IMG/VR virus record: IMGVR_UViG_3300033064_001526
Location: 1-23,776 of that record
Direction: 5' to 3' (one strand)
Length of the DNA stretch: 23,776 nucleotides
Source: a virus
Part shown: positions 6,439 through 13,114 of the stretch, in pieces
Numbering within the stretch: position 1 is the stretch's first letter
How the letters are laid out: the number at the start of each line of letters is the position of its first letter
Notes under the pieces: generated by a model
What the model saw: the letters and a program-made list of their open reading frames with translations, nothing else
The model's database searches: none
What the model was told of the DNA's origin: nothing
Program-made: the position numbers and the translations under genes

Positions 6439-8318
6439 TGCAACACCTCTCCACCCATCTCAGCCGGAGTCTGGGTAGTGGTAATTCCGTTGTTACCACC
6501 AACTTCTGCACCGGGACTTCCTGCCCCCGCCGCTTGTGCCTGTGCTGCCTGCATCATCATCATTTGCTGCAACACCTGCTGGATTTCAGCAATTTCCGAC
6601 TGGTTGCGCACTCCAAACAGGGACAAGGTTTTTCGCAACAACGTCGGTGACATTGCTAACAACATCGCTAGATCGGGCTTTGTTATCAGGCCAAGCACCT
6701 GAATCCATGACTGTTTCTCGGACTCTTGCGCTACCGGGGACATACTAGACAGGTCGATAGTCACCTGCATGGCGGAGTCACCCAGCTCTTCGACGCCAAC
6801 TTCGTTCCACAAGTTGGCGATTCGCATGATTTCTTCGCCGTTGTTAGCGCTAACGGTTGCGAGGTCTACGTTGCGCTTAACCCAGAACGGCAAAGCCATG
6901 TCTTGACGAATGGTCAACAAGATCAAACGACAAATGTCTGCTAACCACTCCTGCACCTTGGTTCGAATCGAGGACTCGCGCAGCTGGGCGTGTTGGTTGA
7001 TGATCTGCGCCTGTGTCGCCGTCTCGGACTCGGCTACACCGCGTTGATCGCCCGACACACCCGAAACCGTGAGAAAATCGGTTTTGGACTCATCGAGGTG
7101 CCGCCACACATCGGAGGACATCGGGGCGTCCGGGACCGGCGTAAGGGGGTTAGGCATGTTAGAAATAGCCGTTACACCGTCGCCGCCCGTTTCAAGCTTC
7201 TCCAACTCCTCATCATCAATCGCCCCGTTGATGCGCGTGTAGCGCCGGTAAAAACGACGACGGTGAGCGCGCTGGGCATCCCGAGTTTCGTTGACTTCGT
7301 CCTGTGGCCCCAACCACTGGTATACCGGGGGACAGGGGTAGAACGAGTCAAGAACGTCGTAGAACTTGATAAACGACAAAGGCAAGAACTTCCACGGCGC
7401 GGCAGGATCGTCTTCTTCAGCGTCCGAGTCACCTTCGAGCAGAAAACGGTCGTGCCCCTCAGCAATCACGTGACGGAGGCGGCTGCGCAGGTCCCAAATC
7501 TTCCAGACTTTGACCATGCCACTATGTCGGTCAACGTCGTCTGCGGTGTCGTCGTCGGTACGCTCTTCCTGTTTGTCACCGAGCAGGCTAGAAGTCGCTT
7601 TCAAGCCGATAGCTCCCTTCTTGTACAAAGGGTCGCGCTTAACGTCTTCAACGTACATCCATTCGTAGTAGCCGACCCAGTCGTTGCGGGTCATTTTGTT
7701 CTTGTTAGAAATAGACACCCGGAAAGTGCTAGCGGGAATCCTTTTTACAAACAACTGCTCCCCCTTGACCACGTAGTCAGGCTGCATCACGGGGTCGCCC
7801 TTGCTATCCTTCATCTCCTCGGCGGGTTCATCTTCCTTGGCTTTTTCCTTAAGCATCGGTCTTTGTGCATCAGGGTTATCAACCCAGTTAGCCGTGTACC
7901 CGACCTCAATCATACCAAAGCGAAAGTGCGCCTCATGCAGAGCCAGCGAAGTCTCTCCTAGAAAGTCTACATTCGGGTCGTCTACAAAGGTCTGAACAGT
8001 GTCCTGACACAAGACGGCGCGGTCGCGCGCACTAGAACTCATGTCGTCTTCTTTCGAAGGCCGAGGCTCAATCTTGACGTGCGGGTTGTAGAAAATCAAA
8101 GAAGGTTTGTTTGTCTCGATGGTGGAGAACACCAAGTTGATGACATACTTCTTCTTGGCATCGTTTTCACCCACCCCCTGCCACTGACGGCCGAGGTAAT
8201 ATTCTTCGAGCCTGGGGGTGTCATAGCGTTCAGACCACTCCTTGTATTGCTTGTTTGCAGAAACAATTCGGCCCTCCCACTTCTGTACCCGCGATTTTTC
8301 AGACCTGTTAGTCGCCAT
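6435..8318 (-). CDS. Portal protein
   Basis: The product is a 627-residue protein, in the size range of large portal proteins, which form the dodecameric ring at the packaging vertex. The N-terminal region shows the usual order: a helical start, then YYLGRQW, then VINLVFSTIETNKPSLIFYNP, a pattern typical of portals in which an early conserved helix precedes a Pro-rich turn. The middle has a PFSFIKFYD-like LPLSFIKFYDVLDSFYPCPP stretch and the helical region DEVNETRDAQRAHRRRF, matching the stem/clip helices. The C-terminus is Met/Gln/Ala-rich. It lies two genes after the large terminase. GAGG precedes the ATG. Assignment rests on these patterns plus gene order. Confidence 0.85.
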   Translation of the reverse strand: MATNRSEKSRVQKWEGRIVSANKQYKEWSERYDTPRLEEYYLGRQWQGVGENDAKKKYVINLVFSTIETNKPSLIFYNPHVKIEPRPSKEDDMSSSARDRAVLCQDTVQTFVDDPNVDFLGETSLALHEAHFRFGMIEVGYTANWVDNPDAQRPMLKEKAKEDEPAEEMKDSKGDPVMQPDYVVKGEQLFVKRIPASTFRVSISNKNKMTRNDWVGYYEWMYVEDVKRDPLYKKGAIGLKATSSLLGDKQEERTDDDTADDVDRHSGMVKVWKIWDLRSRLRHVIAEGHDRFLLEGDSDAEEDDPAAPWKFLPLSFIKFYDVLDSFYPCPPVYQWLGPQDEVNETRDAQRAHRRRFYRRYTRINGAIDDEELEKLETGGDGVTAISNMPNPLTPVPDAPMSSDVWRHLDESKTDFLTVSGVSGDQRGVAESETATQAQIINQHAQLRESSIRTKVQEWLADICRLILLTIRQDMALPFWVKRNVDLATVSANNGEEIMRIANLWNEVGVEELGDSAMQVTIDLSSMSPVAQESEKQSWIQVLGLITKPDLAMLLAMSPTLLRKTLSLFGVRNQSEIAEIQQVLQQMMMMQAAQAQAAGAGSPGAEVGGNNGITTTQTPAEMGGEVLQ

Positions 8319-8366
8319 CGGTTACCTCAAAGACCGGAACATTATCGTCACGGTCCGGTGTCGCGC

Positions 8367-8780
8367 CTACTTAACCTTGTTACCATGTTTCGGGACAGGA
8401 CGCGATGCGGTGGGGGTGTCTTCCTTATTGACAGCATCAGCAGCTCGTTTACGCTCTATTGCTTCGAGCGCGTCAACCTCACGTTGAGCTTCTGCCTCTT
8501 CTTCGTCGGTAGTCTCCGGTACGCGATTTTGTTCTTCCTCCGTCAACTGACCTCCGACCTCTTCCCGCACCGCAGAGCGAACAACCCGAGCAGCAACTTC
8601 CGGTTTGAGGATATCTTCAGTAGCAGCGACAGCAGCCTCAACCGTGATATATTTGGCGTTAACCATCGAGTTACAGAACTTCTGTCCTACCTCTTGGGCT
8701 TTAGCCAAAGAACTGGCCTCCACAAAGGTGACGATCACCCCCATGTTACCCTTACGGTAGCGCAACGTGAACAAGCTCAT
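8367..8780 (-). CDS. Hypothetical protein between terminase and portal (137 aa)
   Basis: The product is a 137-residue protein. Residues about 1-60 look like a small alpha/beta domain (MSLFTLRYRKG, VIVTFVEASSLAKAQEVGQKFC), and residues 70-125 are a highly charged Glu/Ala/Arg helix that could form a coiled coil. I know no family. It has its own strong AAGGAG ribosome site and, unusually inside this block, a sigma-70-like promoter just upstream at 8819-8847. The 48-bp gap to the portal and 70-bp gap from the terminase are larger than elsewhere in the operon. It may be a minor head-assembly protein. Confidence 0.6.
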   Translation of the reverse strand: MSLFTLRYRKGNMGVIVTFVEASSLAKAQEVGQKFCNSMVNAKYITVEAAVAATEDILKPEVAARVVRSAVREEVGGQLTEEEQNRVPETTDEEEAEAQREVDALEAIERKRAADAVNKEDTPTASRPVPKHGNKVK

Positions 8781-8818
8781 AATTGTTTCTCCTTAAATGG
8801 TGTTACTATGATAGTACA

Positions 8819-8847
8819 TTCTAACGCGGTGGTCGACTACTTGTCAA
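8819..8847 (-). promoter_or_regulatory. Sigma-70-like promoter inside the morphogenesis block
   Basis: On the minus strand TTGACA (8847-8842) and TTAGAA (8824-8819) are separated by exactly 17 bp, so a transcript would start near 8812. That is about 32 bp before the ATG at 8780 and inside the terminase-portal gap. It could give the head genes (portal to capsid) their own transcription in addition to readthrough from the terminase unit. Confidence 0.55.
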
Positions 8848-8850
8848 CCA

Positions 8851-10437
8851 TCATCGACGTCCGTTAGCTTGCTTCTTGCGGAATTCAATCATTCGCGCCC
8901 TAACTCCTTGGAACGACTTGGCCGGACCCTTAAACGACGTACGGGTAGCGGCAGGTCGTGACATAGCCCCGTAACGCAGACTATCGAGCGCATGATCGTC
9001 ACTCCTGGTGTCAATGTCTTCCGGGTCATGCTTAGAAGATACAGCCGCAGACAGTGAACGAATCAGGTAACGGCACGACGGGTGAATAATAAGGCCGGGA
9101 CGTCCGTCTTCCCGCATCTTAAGCAGGTTACGAACCTGATTCCACCCTTGGCGGCGGTCGTTGTCGCCCATCATGATGGGCATGCCTTCGTTAGCGAAAG
9201 TTTCTTGCATGGTCTGACCAGTGATCTTGCCGTCTTTAACCGAGTTAATGTCGGGACCTTTCAACGCTGGGTCGGACACCGCGTAACGGCGAGTAGGGGG
9301 CAGACTACCCCTAGTCCAATGCCCCAAACCTAGAATCTCGTCGTACTCGCGCACCTTGTTACAGACAACGTAGGGCAGCGCGTGGGAAAACTTGAACTCG
9401 TGCCGAATATAGAGGACACCGTCAGGGAGGCAGGCCCACCACAAAATAACACCAGGTTGGATATAACCCCAGTCCATTGACAAAAACCACTCACAGTTGT
9501 CGCCTGGATCGCCAAAATCAGACACGTGCACTTGTGTGGTAAACTCGTCGAAGAAAGTGCCAGCTACGACATCCCAGTCGTTGTAACGAAGCTGTTGAAA
9601 GCGCCACGGTTGCAAAATAGCAAGGTCGGCCTCGTAACGCTTGCCTAGATACGGGTTGTCGTCTAACCCACCCGGAATGTAGTGCCAATCAGCGGGGTTG
9701 TACAGGTCTTTTAAGGCTGGGGCATAGTCGTCCCAGTTCGGGGTGTGTTCGATAAAGAAATCCCGGAGCATTGATGCGGCGGGACCACCTGGGTTGGTAT
9801 AAATGCGGAACCGAGCGCCACCAGCATCTTCGACTTCCTGCTTTGTGGTACGGGCGCGGGTAGATAACTCCAACAAAAACTGAGGCTGGAACGTGACGCC
9901 CTCATCGACGGCAATATCGTCGCGCTCACGACTGAGGTATTTGTCGAGGTCATCCTTGTCATCCAAGTGACCACCCTCGATGACCGCTCCGGTGTCGTGA
10001 AACTTCATTTCACGGGCAGTAATCGAGAACTCTACATTGTGACCGTGGGCGCGGAACATCTTGGCCTCACGCTCCATCAACCGGAAGTGGTGCTTCTCTA
10101 ACTCGCCCCACGTACGGCGGAGAAGAAGTCCCTCGTAATTAGGGATGCGAAGTGCGCGCCGGTACATAGACCAGCGACAAATATGAGACTTAGTAGAACC
10201 AGCAGCACCGCCTCCAAGCAGGTTTCGGGCCGTGCACTCTTCAAACTCGACCTGCTTGGGGAGAGGGACGAACAGGTATTTGAACTTGTAGCTGTCTGGG
10301 TCGCCTTCGATGCCCTGTCGGACCAGCACCGAGTAGTTGGCCTGCCTGACACGGCACGGCTCAGACGAGCACCAATACATGCCGTCAATCTTGACGAACT
10401 TGCCGCCACACCAACAGCACTTGGGTTCGGTCGCCAT
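8851..10437 (-). CDS. terL: Terminase large subunit
   Basis: This is the ATP-driven DNA-packaging motor and nuclease, 528 residues. The ATPase domain shows a Walker A-like loop GGGAAGSTKS (residues 75-84) and a Walker B-like DDIAVDEG (173-180). The nuclease domain shows FLSMDWG near 318-324, with the catalytic Asp at 322, and a C-terminal DDHALDSLRYG motif. The N-terminus carries a Cys cluster (C7, C8, C10, C23, C28) resembling a zinc ribbon, which is not part of the core terminase. The Walker A has Ala-Gly-Ser-Thr where Gly-Ser-Gly is commoner. The ATG at 10437 overlaps the TAA of the preceding gene. Downstream genes are portal and capsid, as expected. Confidence 0.93.
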   Translation of the reverse strand: MATEPKCCWCGGKFVKIDGMYWCSSEPCRVRQANYSVLVRQGIEGDPDSYKFKYLFVPLPKQVEFEECTARNLLGGGAAGSTKSHICRWSMYRRALRIPNYEGLLLRRTWGELEKHHFRLMEREAKMFRAHGHNVEFSITAREMKFHDTGAVIEGGHLDDKDDLDKYLSRERDDIAVDEGVTFQPQFLLELSTRARTTKQEVEDAGGARFRIYTNPGGPAASMLRDFFIEHTPNWDDYAPALKDLYNPADWHYIPGGLDDNPYLGKRYEADLAILQPWRFQQLRYNDWDVVAGTFFDEFTTQVHVSDFGDPGDNCEWFLSMDWGYIQPGVILWWACLPDGVLYIRHEFKFSHALPYVVCNKVREYDEILGLGHWTRGSLPPTRRYAVSDPALKGPDINSVKDGKITGQTMQETFANEGMPIMMGDNDRRQGWNQVRNLLKMREDGRPGLIIHPSCRYLIRSLSAAVSSKHDPEDIDTRSDDHALDSLRYGAMSRPAATRTSFKGPAKSFQGVRARMIEFRKKQANGRR

Positions 10438-10736
10438 TACTGCTGTTTAAGAGTAGCGTGACCAAACTGCTTGTTGATCCGGTCCCTCAAGCCGTCGAGC
10501 ATCGGCCTGAGTCTAAACCCGGGGTTATGGTTGCGAATCATTTCGTCGGTGGGCGGGATCAGCACGTCGTCTTGCTCCCGTGGCACCGGCAAGGCCCGGA
10601 GCGGCTCGGGCATATCACGCCGAGGCGGGTTCATCACTGGGGGCATTCCACCGCCGATAATTCGTGGGTCAGACGGCATCGGGCCGCGCTTAGCCATCAT
10701 CAGGCGCAATATCGCTTCTTGTATGGTTTCGTTCAT
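10437..10736 (-). CDS. Hypothetical protein upstream of large terminase (99 aa)
   Basis: This 99-residue protein has a short helical N-terminus, a Pro/Gly/Met-rich and probably disordered middle (GGGMPPVMNPPRRDMPEP), and a charged C-terminal helix. No family is recognised. It overlaps its neighbours on both sides: its ATG overlaps the TGA of the putative small terminase (ATGA), and its TAA overlaps the large terminase ATG. GAGG precedes the start. Tight coupling to both terminase genes suggests an accessory packaging role, but the sequence shows no direct evidence for one. Confidence 0.6.
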   Translation of the reverse strand: MNETIQEAILRLMMAKRGPMPSDPRIIGGGMPPVMNPPRRDMPEPLRALPVPREQDDVLIPPTDEMIRNHNPGFRLRPMLDGLRDRINKQFGHATLKQQ

Positions 10737-11248
10737 GGTTTCACCTCGACTACTTGCGCATCAATGGCGTCGTTAATTTGTTTTTGTGAGGGAACAGGGA
10801 CAGAGTGAATCGGGTTGGCGGTGTTGTTCGGCATGCCGATGATCAGAGAGAAGGATGTCTGCGGAACCTGCTTGTCGCGTTTCTTCTCCAGAATCCCTAG
10901 CCGATCCATGACCTCCAACGACTCTTCGACATTAGCGTCCTTGATGATGCGGTCAGCGAGAATCTCAGCACCGCCCTCAAGTCGCAGCTTAGCCGCCTTA
11001 GTGGTTGACTGGTAGCGCCACAGGAACTTGCGCAGGATTTCGGGCGACCGCTGCATTTTGGTAGCGATAGCATCAACGTTGCCCAACTCGTGGTATAGCT
11101 CGAGAGCAATTACCTTTTCTTCCATGGTCATGGCGGTGACTTTGAGACTCGGAGCGCGCTTTTCCTTCATCAAGGTAGAGATGGGCTTCAACCCTTTGGT
11201 GCCTTGTGGCTTCTGTGACCACGCCTTTTTTACTTTTCGGTCAGTCAC
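10733..11248 (-). CDS. Putative terminase small subunit (171 aa)
   Basis: The product is a 171-residue basic protein. Residues about 42-80 (MEEKVIALELYHELGNVDAIATKMQRSPEILRKFLWRY, in parts) look like a helix-turn-helix. A predicted helical region (90-125) follows, then a looser C-terminus. Small terminases typically combine an HTH DNA-recognition domain with a helical oligomerisation segment, and the gene lies two positions before the large terminase in the same coupled operon. I do not recognise a specific family, so another DNA-binding protein is possible. The start is GTG at 11248, 3 bp after the regulator gene stop, with no strong ribosome site of its own. Confidence 0.6.
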   Translation of the reverse strand: MTDRKVKKAWSQKPQGTKGLKPISTLMKEKRAPSLKVTAMTMEEKVIALELYHELGNVDAIATKMQRSPEILRKFLWRYQSTTKAAKLRLEGGAEILADRIIKDANVEESLEVMDRLGILEKKRDKQVPQTSFSLIIGMPNNTANPIHSVPVPSQKQINDAIDAQVVEVKP

Positions 11249-11251
11249 GGC

Positions 11252-11449
11252 CTATGCCACCTTGCGTCGCTTCTTGCCGATTCGGTCCAAGTCTTTGAAC
11301 AGCTGGTCGAGGGTGATGCCCATGACTAGGGCAATCTCCCTGGCGGCGGTTAGCGAGGGCCGACGCTTGCCGTTGAAGATTTTCGAGATATGCGCCAGCG
11401 AGTACCCCGAGCGGCGGTGAATGTGCGAGAAGTTGAGTGCGCGTGACAT
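11252..11449 (-). CDS. XRE-type HTH regulator (65 aa)
   Basis: This small DNA-binding protein has one helix-turn-helix of the Cro/C1 (XRE) type. RRSGYSLAHISKIFNGKRRPSL followed by AREIALVMGITLDQLF matches the usual HTH pattern, in which the recognition helix precedes an NGKRxPSL turn. It is hardly longer than the HTH itself, so it has no separate dimerisation or cleavage domain. Two ATGs are possible: 11458 lies only 2 bp after AGGAG, whereas 11449 is spaced 11 bp and is preferred. It is the first gene of the morphogenesis direction and sits beside a dyad-rich control region, so it probably regulates one or both arms. The target is inferred, not shown. Confidence 0.75.
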   Translation of the reverse strand: MSRALNFSHIHRRSGYSLAHISKIFNGKRRPSLTAAREIALVMGITLDQLFKDLDRIGKKRRKVA

Positions 11450-11473
11450 GTAAGGCATCTCTCCTAATTATAG

Positions 11474-11502
11474 AGAATACCACAGACTGAACGGGGAGTC
11501 AA
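11474..11502 (-). promoter_or_regulatory. Sigma-70-like promoter for the regulator/terminase unit
   Basis: On the minus strand TTGACT (11502-11497) and TATTCT (11479-11474) are 17 bp apart, so the transcript would start near 11467. That is just upstream of the AGGAG ribosome site of the XRE-type gene. The hexamers are good but not perfect. Confidence 0.5.
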
Positions 11503-11534
11503 GTAGGAAAGAACCGGACGCCGGGAGAAGGTAA

Positions 11535-11555
11535 AGTCTTAAACTTGCGAAGACT
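11535..11555. repeat. Inverted repeat in the control region
   Basis: AGTCTT (11535-11540) and AAGACT (11550-11555) are perfect inverted arms around 9 bp. It lies between the two minus-strand promoters and could be a weak hairpin or protein site. Confidence 0.3.
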
Positions 11556-11591
11556 GGTTCCCCTACAACCCTTCCCGCACAAGCAGCTTTT

Positions 11592-11621
11592 ATTTTACCA
11601 CAGTTGTTACGATGCTGTCAA
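11592..11621 (-). promoter_or_regulatory. Second sigma-70-like promoter, minus strand
   Basis: TTGACA (11621-11616) is followed after 18 bp by TAAAAT (11597-11592) on the minus strand. It is a stronger match than the promoter at 11474-11502. It lies 20 bp from the 18-bp dyad at 11640-11657, so a repressor on that dyad could affect it. A transcript from here would have a leader of about 130 nt before the XRE-type gene. Confidence 0.55.
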
Positions 11622-11639
11622 GTGTTGGTTCGGTTAAAT

Positions 11640-11657
11640 TTTGAACAATCGTTCAAA
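11640..11657. promoter_or_regulatory. Candidate repressor operator, perfect-arm dyad
   Basis: TTTGAAC-AATC-GTTCAAA has 7-bp perfect inverted arms and a 4-bp centre, the size and symmetry of a Cro/C1-type operator. It lies about 190 bp from the start of the XRE-type gene and just upstream of the minus-strand promoter. A weak rightward TTGAAC/TTTACA pair (17-bp spacing) overlaps it. The pairing of this site with the local regulator is inference. Confidence 0.5.
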
Positions 11658-11801
11658 CGTTACTTTACAAGGTTAGTTCAGGGGACTCAATTGTGGATTA
11701 CTCGTGGAGCGACCTTGGGCGATCCACGCCGTCCCACCTGACCCCCTTCCCAGTTTTCCCGATTTTAAAAAAACGAACATACAGGTAGATATATGTTTGG
11801 C

Positions 11802-11817
11802 CCGTTAACTTTAACGG
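11802..11817. promoter_or_regulatory. Dyad CCGTTAA-CT-TTAACGG, candidate activator site
   Basis: The two 7-bp arms are perfect and 2 bp apart. The site lies about 90 bp upstream of the -24 box at 11905, a usual distance for an enhancer-binding protein of sigma-54 promoters. It could equally be an operator for another regulator. Confidence 0.4.
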
Positions 11818-11904
11818 TTTGTCAATATTTTCAGTAATATCTCGCAACGCGAGTGGACAGTGGGGATATATATAGGGATAGGGCGCGGGGGGGTAGGGGG
11901 CGGC

Positions 11905-11920
11905 TGGCACGACGATTGCA
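11905..11920 (+). promoter_or_regulatory. Sigma-54 (-24/-12) promoter A
   Basis: TGGCACGACGATTGCA matches the RpoN consensus TGGCACG-N4-TTGCW at every fixed position, with GG and GC at the obligatory spacing. Transcription would begin about 12 bp after the GC, giving a leader of roughly 100 nt before the ATG at 12037. No other good promoter is seen for that gene. Confidence 0.75.
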
Positions 11921-12036
11921 ATTACTAGGGTAAGGACGCGCGATCGGCAGGTAGCCGGGAGCGCGCAGAGGGACGCGCGGGGACGCGCGGACCGAATCGG
12001 CGGATTCCCGCCGACCTCACCGAAGGAGATCACACC

Positions 12037-12294
12037 ATGGGTAACTCACTGCCGAAGCTGCCGTCACTGCCGAAGATGAAGTCCGTCAACGCTTGCGAGT
12101 GCGGATGTGGTGGTCGCACGGGTAACCGGTTCGTCCCGGGGCACGACGCGAAGCTCCTCGGCCTGACCAAGCGGGTCGCGGCCGGGGTGATGACGCTGGA
12201 CGAGGTCGCGGAATGGGGCGGCGAGGGCGTCGCCCAGGCCACGGCGAAGGCGATGGGCCTGACGTGGACACGCGCGGAGGCCAAGACGGCCTAA
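12037..12294 (+). CDS. CxCxC-PGHD family protein, copy 1 (85 aa)
   Basis: The product is an 85-residue protein. Residues 5-14 are a Pro/Leu/Lys leader (LPKLPSLPKM). Residues 20-37 hold the core shared by four proteins in this window: C20, C22, C24, T28, F32, P34-G35-H36-D37. Three Cys plus one His at fixed spacing suggest a small zinc site, although metal binding is inference. The C-terminal part (about 38-85) is helical and acidic-to-basic. A GGAG ribosome site precedes the ATG; the gene has its own sigma-54-like promoter upstream and a G11/C8 hairpin right after its stop, so it is a self-contained cassette. I recall similar short motifs in other phage proteins but know of no function. Confidence 0.8.
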   Translation: MGNSLPKLPSLPKMKSVNACECGCGGRTGNRFVPGHDAKLLGLTKRVAAGVMTLDEVAEWGGEGVAQATAKAMGLTWTRAEAKTA

Positions 12295-12300
12295 GACGGC

Positions 12301-12326
12301 GGGGGGGGGGGCAAGCAACCCCCCCC
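12301..12326 (+). terminator. G11/C8 hairpin after copy 1
   Basis: A run of 11 G (12301-12311), a 7-nt spacer CAAGCAA and a run of 8 C (12319-12326) can form an 8-bp all-GC stem, 7 bp after the stop codon. There is no U-tract, so it may act as a pause, processing or 3'-end-protecting element rather than a classic intrinsic terminator. Confidence 0.55.
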
Positions 12327-12396
12327 ATCGACTGAGCATTGAAGGGCAGGTCGGAGCTTCGGTTCCGGCCTTTCCTTGAGCGCATCAGTTGCGACT

Positions 12397-12415
12397 TCAG
12401 ACCTCTGATTGAGGC
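12397..12415 (+). repeat. Cassette repeat R1, copy 1
   Basis: TCAGACCTCTGATTGAGGC occurs identically at 13115-13133. In both places it follows a PGHD-family gene and its hairpin. CCTC-TGATT-GAGG inside it can form a small hairpin. Confidence 0.7.
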
Positions 12416-12450
12416 ATTCCGGTTCCGGGGCCGGAGGACTATTTACGACG

Positions 12451-12470
12451 TCAACGTTCATTCATTCATT
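12451..12470 (+). repeat. Cassette repeat R2, copy 1
   Basis: TCAACGTTCATTCATTCATT occurs identically at 13169-13188, about 36 bp after repeat R1 in each cassette. It contains tandem TCAT units. Together with R1 it marks a duplicated segment. Confidence 0.7.
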
Positions 12471-12489
12471 CGTGCGTTGGTCCCAATCA

Positions 12490-12596
12490 CCAATCACCAG
12501 TCACAGGTCGGTTAATCGGTTAGGTCCAAAGGTAACTGCGTTACTTTTGTTTGTCCCTTTGTCACTTTTTTGGGTTACCAATCACCAACACAGGTC
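12490..12596 (+). repeat. Two imperfect CCAATCACCA-n-CACAGGTC elements
   Basis: CCAATCACCAGTCACAGGTC (12490-12509) and CCAATCACCAACACAGGTC (12578-12596) differ by one indel/substitution area. They lie about 120 and 30 bp upstream of the -24 box of promoter B, so they could be activator-binding sites. Extra CAATCACC strings occur at 12483-12490 and near 13204. Confidence 0.45.
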
Positions 12597-12626
12597 AAAA
12601 ATAATACACGTTGATGATGCTGGCGC

Positions 12627-12642
12627 TGGATCGCGGCTTGCA
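12627..12642 (+). promoter_or_regulatory. Sigma-54-like promoter B
   Basis: TGGATCGCGGCTTGCA keeps the GG and GC dinucleotides at the exact -24/-12 spacing and a perfect TTGCA, but has ATC in place of CAC. It lies about 100 bp upstream of the second cassette gene, the same distance as promoter A from the first. Confidence 0.5.
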
Positions 12643-12740
12643 TTATCGGGGGCGGGGGCGCGCCGCGCGCGGCCACCCCGGCGATCCGAATCGGACGCCG
12701 ACCCGGAGGATTAACCACCGGGAGTCAGTAGGAGAACACC

Positions 12741-13064
12741 ATGATGAAGTCACTACCGAAGCTGCCGTCACTCCCCAAGATGGACCGCGTGAACCGCTGC
12801 GAATGCGGATGCAAGGGGTTGACCGGCAACCGATTCGTTCCGGGCCACGACAGCAAGCTCAACGCCCGGGTGAAGCGGGTGAACGCCAACGTGTTCGACC
12901 CGATGAAGCCGGGCGACGTGACCGCGCAGCTCGACGCGGCGACCAACTGGCTGACGGTGAGCGAAGTCGAGGCGATGGCGGCGGCGATGAAGGCCGACTG
13001 GACCGAGGAGGCGTGGCTCGAGCGCTCCGACGCGGCGACGAGCGCGACGGGCACCGGCAACTAA
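12741..13064 (+). CDS. CxCxC-PGHD family protein, copy 2 (107 aa)
   Basis: This is the closest relative of copy 1. The leader LPKLPSLPKM is identical at residues 5-14, and the core C20, C22, C24, T28, F32, P34-G35-H36-D37 falls at the same residue numbers, with the TGNRFVPGHD stretch identical. After residue 40 the two diverge; this copy is 22 residues longer and its C-terminus is acidic and helical. A weak AGGAG site precedes the ATG at 12741; a second ATG follows directly. The surrounding promoter, hairpin and repeats match those of copy 1, indicating tandem duplication followed by divergence of the tail. Function is unknown; a small zinc-binding protein is the best guess. Confidence 0.8.
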   Translation: MMKSLPKLPSLPKMDRVNRCECGCKGLTGNRFVPGHDSKLNARVKRVNANVFDPMKPGDVTAQLDAATNWLTVSEVEAMAAAMKADWTEEAWLERSDAATSATGTGN

Positions 13065-13074
13065 GCGACCAACC

Positions 13075-13098
13075 GGGGGCGGGACCGACACCGCCCCC
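13075..13098 (+). terminator. GC hairpin after copy 2
   Basis: GGGGGCGG (13075-13082) pairs perfectly with CCGCCCCC (13091-13098) around an 8-nt loop, 10 bp after the stop. No U-tract follows. It is equivalent in position to the hairpin after copy 1. Confidence 0.55.
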
Positions 13099-13114
13099 AA
13101 TTCACCGCATCGAC

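Larger units (their letters stand above)
11658..12036. other. Non-coding divergent control region, right half
   Basis: I see no credible gene here; the open frames show biased low-complexity translations. The stretch holds inverted arms AACATA/TATGTT (11776-11797), a perfect 7-bp dyad at 11802-11817, an AT-rich segment near 11819-11840 that weakly resembles an IHF site, the sigma-54-like promoter at 11905-11920, tandem GGGACGCGCG units near 11970-11989, and a hairpin TCGGCGG/CCGCCGA (11997-12014) just before the ribosome site of the next gene. It is the upstream regulatory region of the right arm. Confidence 0.55.
12327..12740. other. Non-coding gap between cassettes 1 and 2
   Basis: No convincing gene is visible. 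The stretch contains the shared downstream repeat (12397-12415), a TTCCGG-rich palindromic patch near 12418-12436, the TCATTCATTCATT repeat (12451-12470), two copies of a CCAATCACCA-n-CACAGGTC element (12490-12509 and 12578-12596), and sigma-54-like promoter B (12627-12642). It reads as a regulatory spacer. Confidence 0.5.

Noticed and set aside
6990-7961. A 323-codon plus-strand open frame opposite the portal gene
   Set aside because: It is a mirror of the GC-biased portal coding strand: no ribosome site, no recognisable domain, and it lies wholly inside a convincing portal gene.
8079-8867. A 262-codon plus-strand open frame across the portal start and the terminase-portal gap
   Set aside because: It runs antisense to two better-supported genes and a promoter, with no coherent domain pattern.
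11698-12033. Minus-strand open frame in the control region
   Set aside because: It has low-complexity, Pro/Arg-rich composition, lacks a ribosome site and covers the promoter A region.
12301-12326. Long G and C runs as an assembly artefact
   Set aside because: Equivalent hairpins with different sequences follow the other three PGHD genes, which supports a real element, although the exact homopolymer length could be misread.
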